Positions 62,069 to 64,000 of a stretch of 64,000 nucleotides of DNA are shown one piece after another (within the stretch, counting starts at the first letter, position 1; each line of letters begins with the position of its first letter). The notes beneath the pieces were generated by a model. It was given only the letters and a program-made list of their open reading frames with translations, had not been told where the DNA came from and made no database searches. Position numbers and translations under genes: made by a program. This DNA comes from Thalassobacterium sedimentorum (GTDB lineage: Bacteria > Verrucomicrobiota > Verrucomicrobiia > Opitutales > Coraliomargaritaceae), in assembly GCF_031127905.1 (NCBI RefSeq), contig NZ_JARXIC010000010.1:1-64000 (forward strand), in the 5' to 3' direction.

Positions 62069-62130
62069 GGGTTATTTCGTAGTGAACTTGACTAAGGAAA
62101 CTTGAGACAAATAACCCTGATCAATAACCC
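62069..62130. promoter_or_regulatory. Inverted repeat that could be an operator
   Basis: GGGTTATTT (62069-62077) and its complement AAATAACCC (62109-62117) are followed by a further AATAACCC (62123-62130). They lie between the PEP-CTERM gene start and the LacI-family gene end. The first arm is immediately upstream of the 62067 ATG. A local regulator, possibly the LacI protein, might bind it; LacI operators usually have a central CG and are closer together. Confidence 0.35.
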
Positions 62131-62173
62131 GCGCTGCACAAATTCTTTTGAAGTCAAACATTTGCGCACTCAT

Positions 62174-62197
62174 CTGAGGCATCAAGAGACGCCTCAG
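62174..62197 (-). terminator. Weak hairpin after the LacI-family gene
   Basis: CTGAGGC and GCCTCAG form a 7-bp stem with a 10-nt loop just past the stop of the LacI-family gene. On the minus strand no T run follows, so termination may be weak. Confidence 0.4.
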
Positions 62198-62200
62198 TGC

Positions 62201-63211
62201 CTAGCACTTAGGGCGTAGACTATTCCCATCCCTAAAGTTGCCTGAAACAAGGAAAAATCTCTGCGGATTTAACACTCCCTTTGCTTGTTCGTGAATCAAT
62301 GATACGAGAAAATCAACCATGTTGGCACTCAGTTCTTCAGTCATTTCATCGAAGCCTGCCAGATCCGCCCACTGCTGCTGATCTCGACTTATGGTTAGAA
62401 CTGAAAAACCAATCTGCCTGGGAATTTCGAAGCCACACGCAAGCAAAGCCTTATAATGGTCCACATGCCCGATCACTGCTTCAATACGATGCTGCCGAAC
62501 CCATTCCTCAATCCCATCCAAAGCTGGCCACTGAGCAAAAACTGGCGGGGGGCTCTGCAAGGCTGCCATCTTGGAATCCAGCAAATATGCCGCGTGAATT
62601 TGCCCGCCAGTCCTCTCATCCAAATTAGTCGGCAGGCAGAGACCCACGCGGCGATAGCCACGCGAGTGCAACTCCTCCAAATGCGTAAGCATATTTTGCA
62701 AATGATGTGTGGTGACACGGTTAAAATTAGGCTCTTGCACAGAATGTCCAACCGCCACCACGGGCCACTGATCGAGATTCAACTCCAACTTAGTCTGATT
62801 ACGAAAGGGCCCCACAATAATTCCACGAAGACCTTGACTCCACCAAATAGACTTTAAGCGTTCTAGGCTGATATCCTGTTCCAACAGATTATACTCAATC
62901 AAATTATAGCCCAACTCTTCAGCCCGACGGCGGGCATTATCCCGCACTAATCTCTGATAAGGCACAGATGAATCGAAATTTGTTAAATAAGCCAGACCAC
63001 TTTGAACATCCCGAGGCCGAACAGCATGACGATACGCACACAACGCCCGCATGGATGGATCGGGCCGATACCCCATTTCTACAGCCAAGTCTTGAATTTT
63101 CTTACGCACTTCAGCGGAAATACGATGATGATCGCGTAAGGCCAAAGAAACAGTGGAGACATGCACACCGGCAGACTCCGCAATTGCCTTCAATGTAACA
63201 CGACGCTTCAT
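62201..63211 (-). CDS. LacI-family transcriptional regulator
   Basis: DNA-binding sugar-sensing repressor or activator of 336 residues. The helix-turn-helix is at the N-terminus (RVTLKAIAESAGVHVSTVSLALRDHHRIS), with hinge-helix sequence SAEVRKKIQDLAVEMGYRP. The periplasmic-binding-protein-like effector domain follows (about 60-336; GIIVGPF, RRVGLCLP). ATG 63211 gives MKRRVTLKAIAE, the natural start; the frame also has a GTG at 63229. It is divergent from the Verru_Chthon gene with about 85 nt between starts and close to the BNR_4 locus, so it may control that locus. Confidence 0.92.
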   Translation of the reverse strand: MKRRVTLKAIAESAGVHVSTVSLALRDHHRISAEVRKKIQDLAVEMGYRPDPSMRALCAYRHAVRPRDVQSGLAYLTNFDSSVPYQRLVRDNARRRAEELGYNLIEYNLLEQDISLERLKSIWWSQGLRGIIVGPFRNQTKLELNLDQWPVVAVGHSVQEPNFNRVTTHHLQNMLTHLEELHSRGYRRVGLCLPTNLDERTGGQIHAAYLLDSKMAALQSPPPVFAQWPALDGIEEWVRQHRIEAVIGHVDHYKALLACGFEIPRQIGFSVLTISRDQQQWADLAGFDEMTEELSANMVDFLVSLIHEQAKGVLNPQRFFLVSGNFRDGNSLRPKC

Positions 63212-63297
63212 GCGCAATTGTTTGAACACATATCCATTTGATATTCAATAAATACTTGAACCATTATAGTTAAAAAAACCTCTACTACTGCTAAGAC

Positions 63298-64000
63298 ATG
63301 CCGCACGCCTCTCGAGAAGCCCCATCCTTGCGCCTGAAACGACGCCACAATAAAAATGGATTTGCCCTAGTCATCGCGCTCAGCTTCATGGCCTTCATTC
63401 TGCTGTTAATCATCAGCCTGAGCGCACTCACCCAAGTGGAAACGAGGAGCAGTGCCTATACTCAGAGACGTGCAGAAGCCGAACAAAATGCACTCTTAGG
63501 CTTACAAATTGCACTTGGTAATCTCCAAAAGCTAGCCGGGCCGGATCAGAGAATCACCGCACCTGCAGAAATTGAAGCCAGTACAGTCGACGGCAAACAC
63601 CATTGGACCGGGGTGTGGCGAGCAGGTAGCAAGGGCGGCGCAAACGACAATGATTTTCTAGGCTGGCTAGTATCTTTGCCGGATCAGATCGACAATAGCC
63701 TGAATCTACCAGCCGTCGACGATATTGATTGGACGCAAGAAGATGACTGGGTCGCGATCGTTAATAAAGAAAGTGTCACAGCAAATAAAATAGCTGATTA
63801 CGTTGCTGCGGGAAAAGTTAAAATTAATAACTCAGGACATTATGCTTTCTGGGCCGATGAACTCAGCACCAAAGCCCGCATCAGCCTGCCTGAGTCCAAC
63901 ACGACTTCCAGTGTGGCTCCAGAGCTCATGTCACCACGCTACACTGGTTTTCCACTGATTAGCTCTGACTTCGCTAGCATTCAAGCAGATGACACACGCT
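63298..64000 (+). CDS. Verru_Chthon cassette protein A-like (partial, cut by right edge)
   Basis: The frame starts with ATG 63298 (MPHASREAPSLRLKRR) and stays open for 234 codons to the end. After a basic leader comes NKNGFALVIALSFMAFILLLIISLSALTQVETR, a prepilin-type signal: G|F cleavage point, hydrophobic helix, but no glutamate at +5, as in GspK/PilX-type minor pilins. The following EQNALLGLQIALGNLQKLAGPDQRITAPAEIE is diagnostic, to my recall, for protein A of the Verru_Chthon cassettes (TIGR02600), a set of four prepilin-like genes of unknown function restricted to Verrucomicrobia and relatives. The cassette's B, C and D members would lie to the right of the window. Confidence 0.85.
   Translation, partial: MPHASREAPSLRLKRRHNKNGFALVIALSFMAFILLLIISLSALTQVETRSSAYTQRRAEAEQNALLGLQIALGNLQKLAGPDQRITAPAEIEASTVDGKHHWTGVWRAGSKGGANDNDFLGWLVSLPDQIDNSLNLPAVDDIDWTQEDDWVAIVNKESVTANKIADYVAAGKVKINNSGHYAFWADELSTKARISLPESNTTSSVAPELMSPRYTGFPLISSDFASIQADDTR

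Overview
The window reads as chromosome of a marine verrucomicrobial heterotroph, most likely Opitutales (Coraliomargarita/Puniceicoccaceae-like). The grounds are the start of a Verru_Chthon cassette protein A at the right edge, two PEP-CTERM proteins, a LacI regulator beside a BNR_4-type polysaccharide-active protein, TonB-dependent receptors, and a lysine-rich histone-like protein. This placement is from protein family recognition only. No rRNA, tRNA or CRISPR array was seen.

Layout. 1-5000: the C-terminal part of an integron-type integrase, the anaerobic ribonucleotide reductase pair nrdD-nrdG behind an NrdR-like box, and a divergent Y-family DNA polymerase behind a LexA-like palindrome. 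5000-10000: a PiT-like transporter, a TonB-dependent receptor with a palindrome over its start codon, a structured intergenic stretch and a secreted thioredoxin-like protein. 10000-15500: a TonB2-type energising operon (DUF3450, TolQ-like protein with periplasmic coiled coil, ExbB, ExbD, TonB, TPR protein). 15600-18900: small secreted proteins and one PEP-CTERM protein. 18900-33000: a phosphate block, with a beta-helix-like secreted protein, a large TonB receptor and an OprP/O-type porin on the minus strand, and pstS-pstC-pstA-pstB-phoU on the plus strand.

33000-42800: a fusion of a histone-H1-like tail to a starch-binding-like domain, ftsK, manA, slyD, glnD and a GAF-GAF histidine kinase. 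42800-53200: a surface glycosylation block: methyltransferase-GT2 fusion, membrane spermidine-synthase-like protein, three large GT-C-like membrane proteins, a methyltransferase and a type IV pilin-like gene. 53300-58800: a PIN-TRAM protein with a previously uncalled 50-residue membrane ORF, a coiled-coil/FGE-domain protein, tyrA and aroA. 58800-64000: DUF6250-like, BNR_4, PEP-CTERM and LacI genes, then the first 234 codons of a Verru_Chthon protein A.

Main inference. The TonB2-type operon and pstS share nearly the same promoter element: three heptamers at an exact 11-bp period (TGTAACA / CGCCACA / CGAMACM). The divergent porin gene has a related array with the same 16-nt distance to its -10. 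This looks like a PhoB operator, so TonB energisation, the porin and Pst would be one phosphate-starvation regulon. The beta-helix protein and large TonB receptor lying between them are candidates for the substrate-capturing part. No phoB or phoR gene is in the window.
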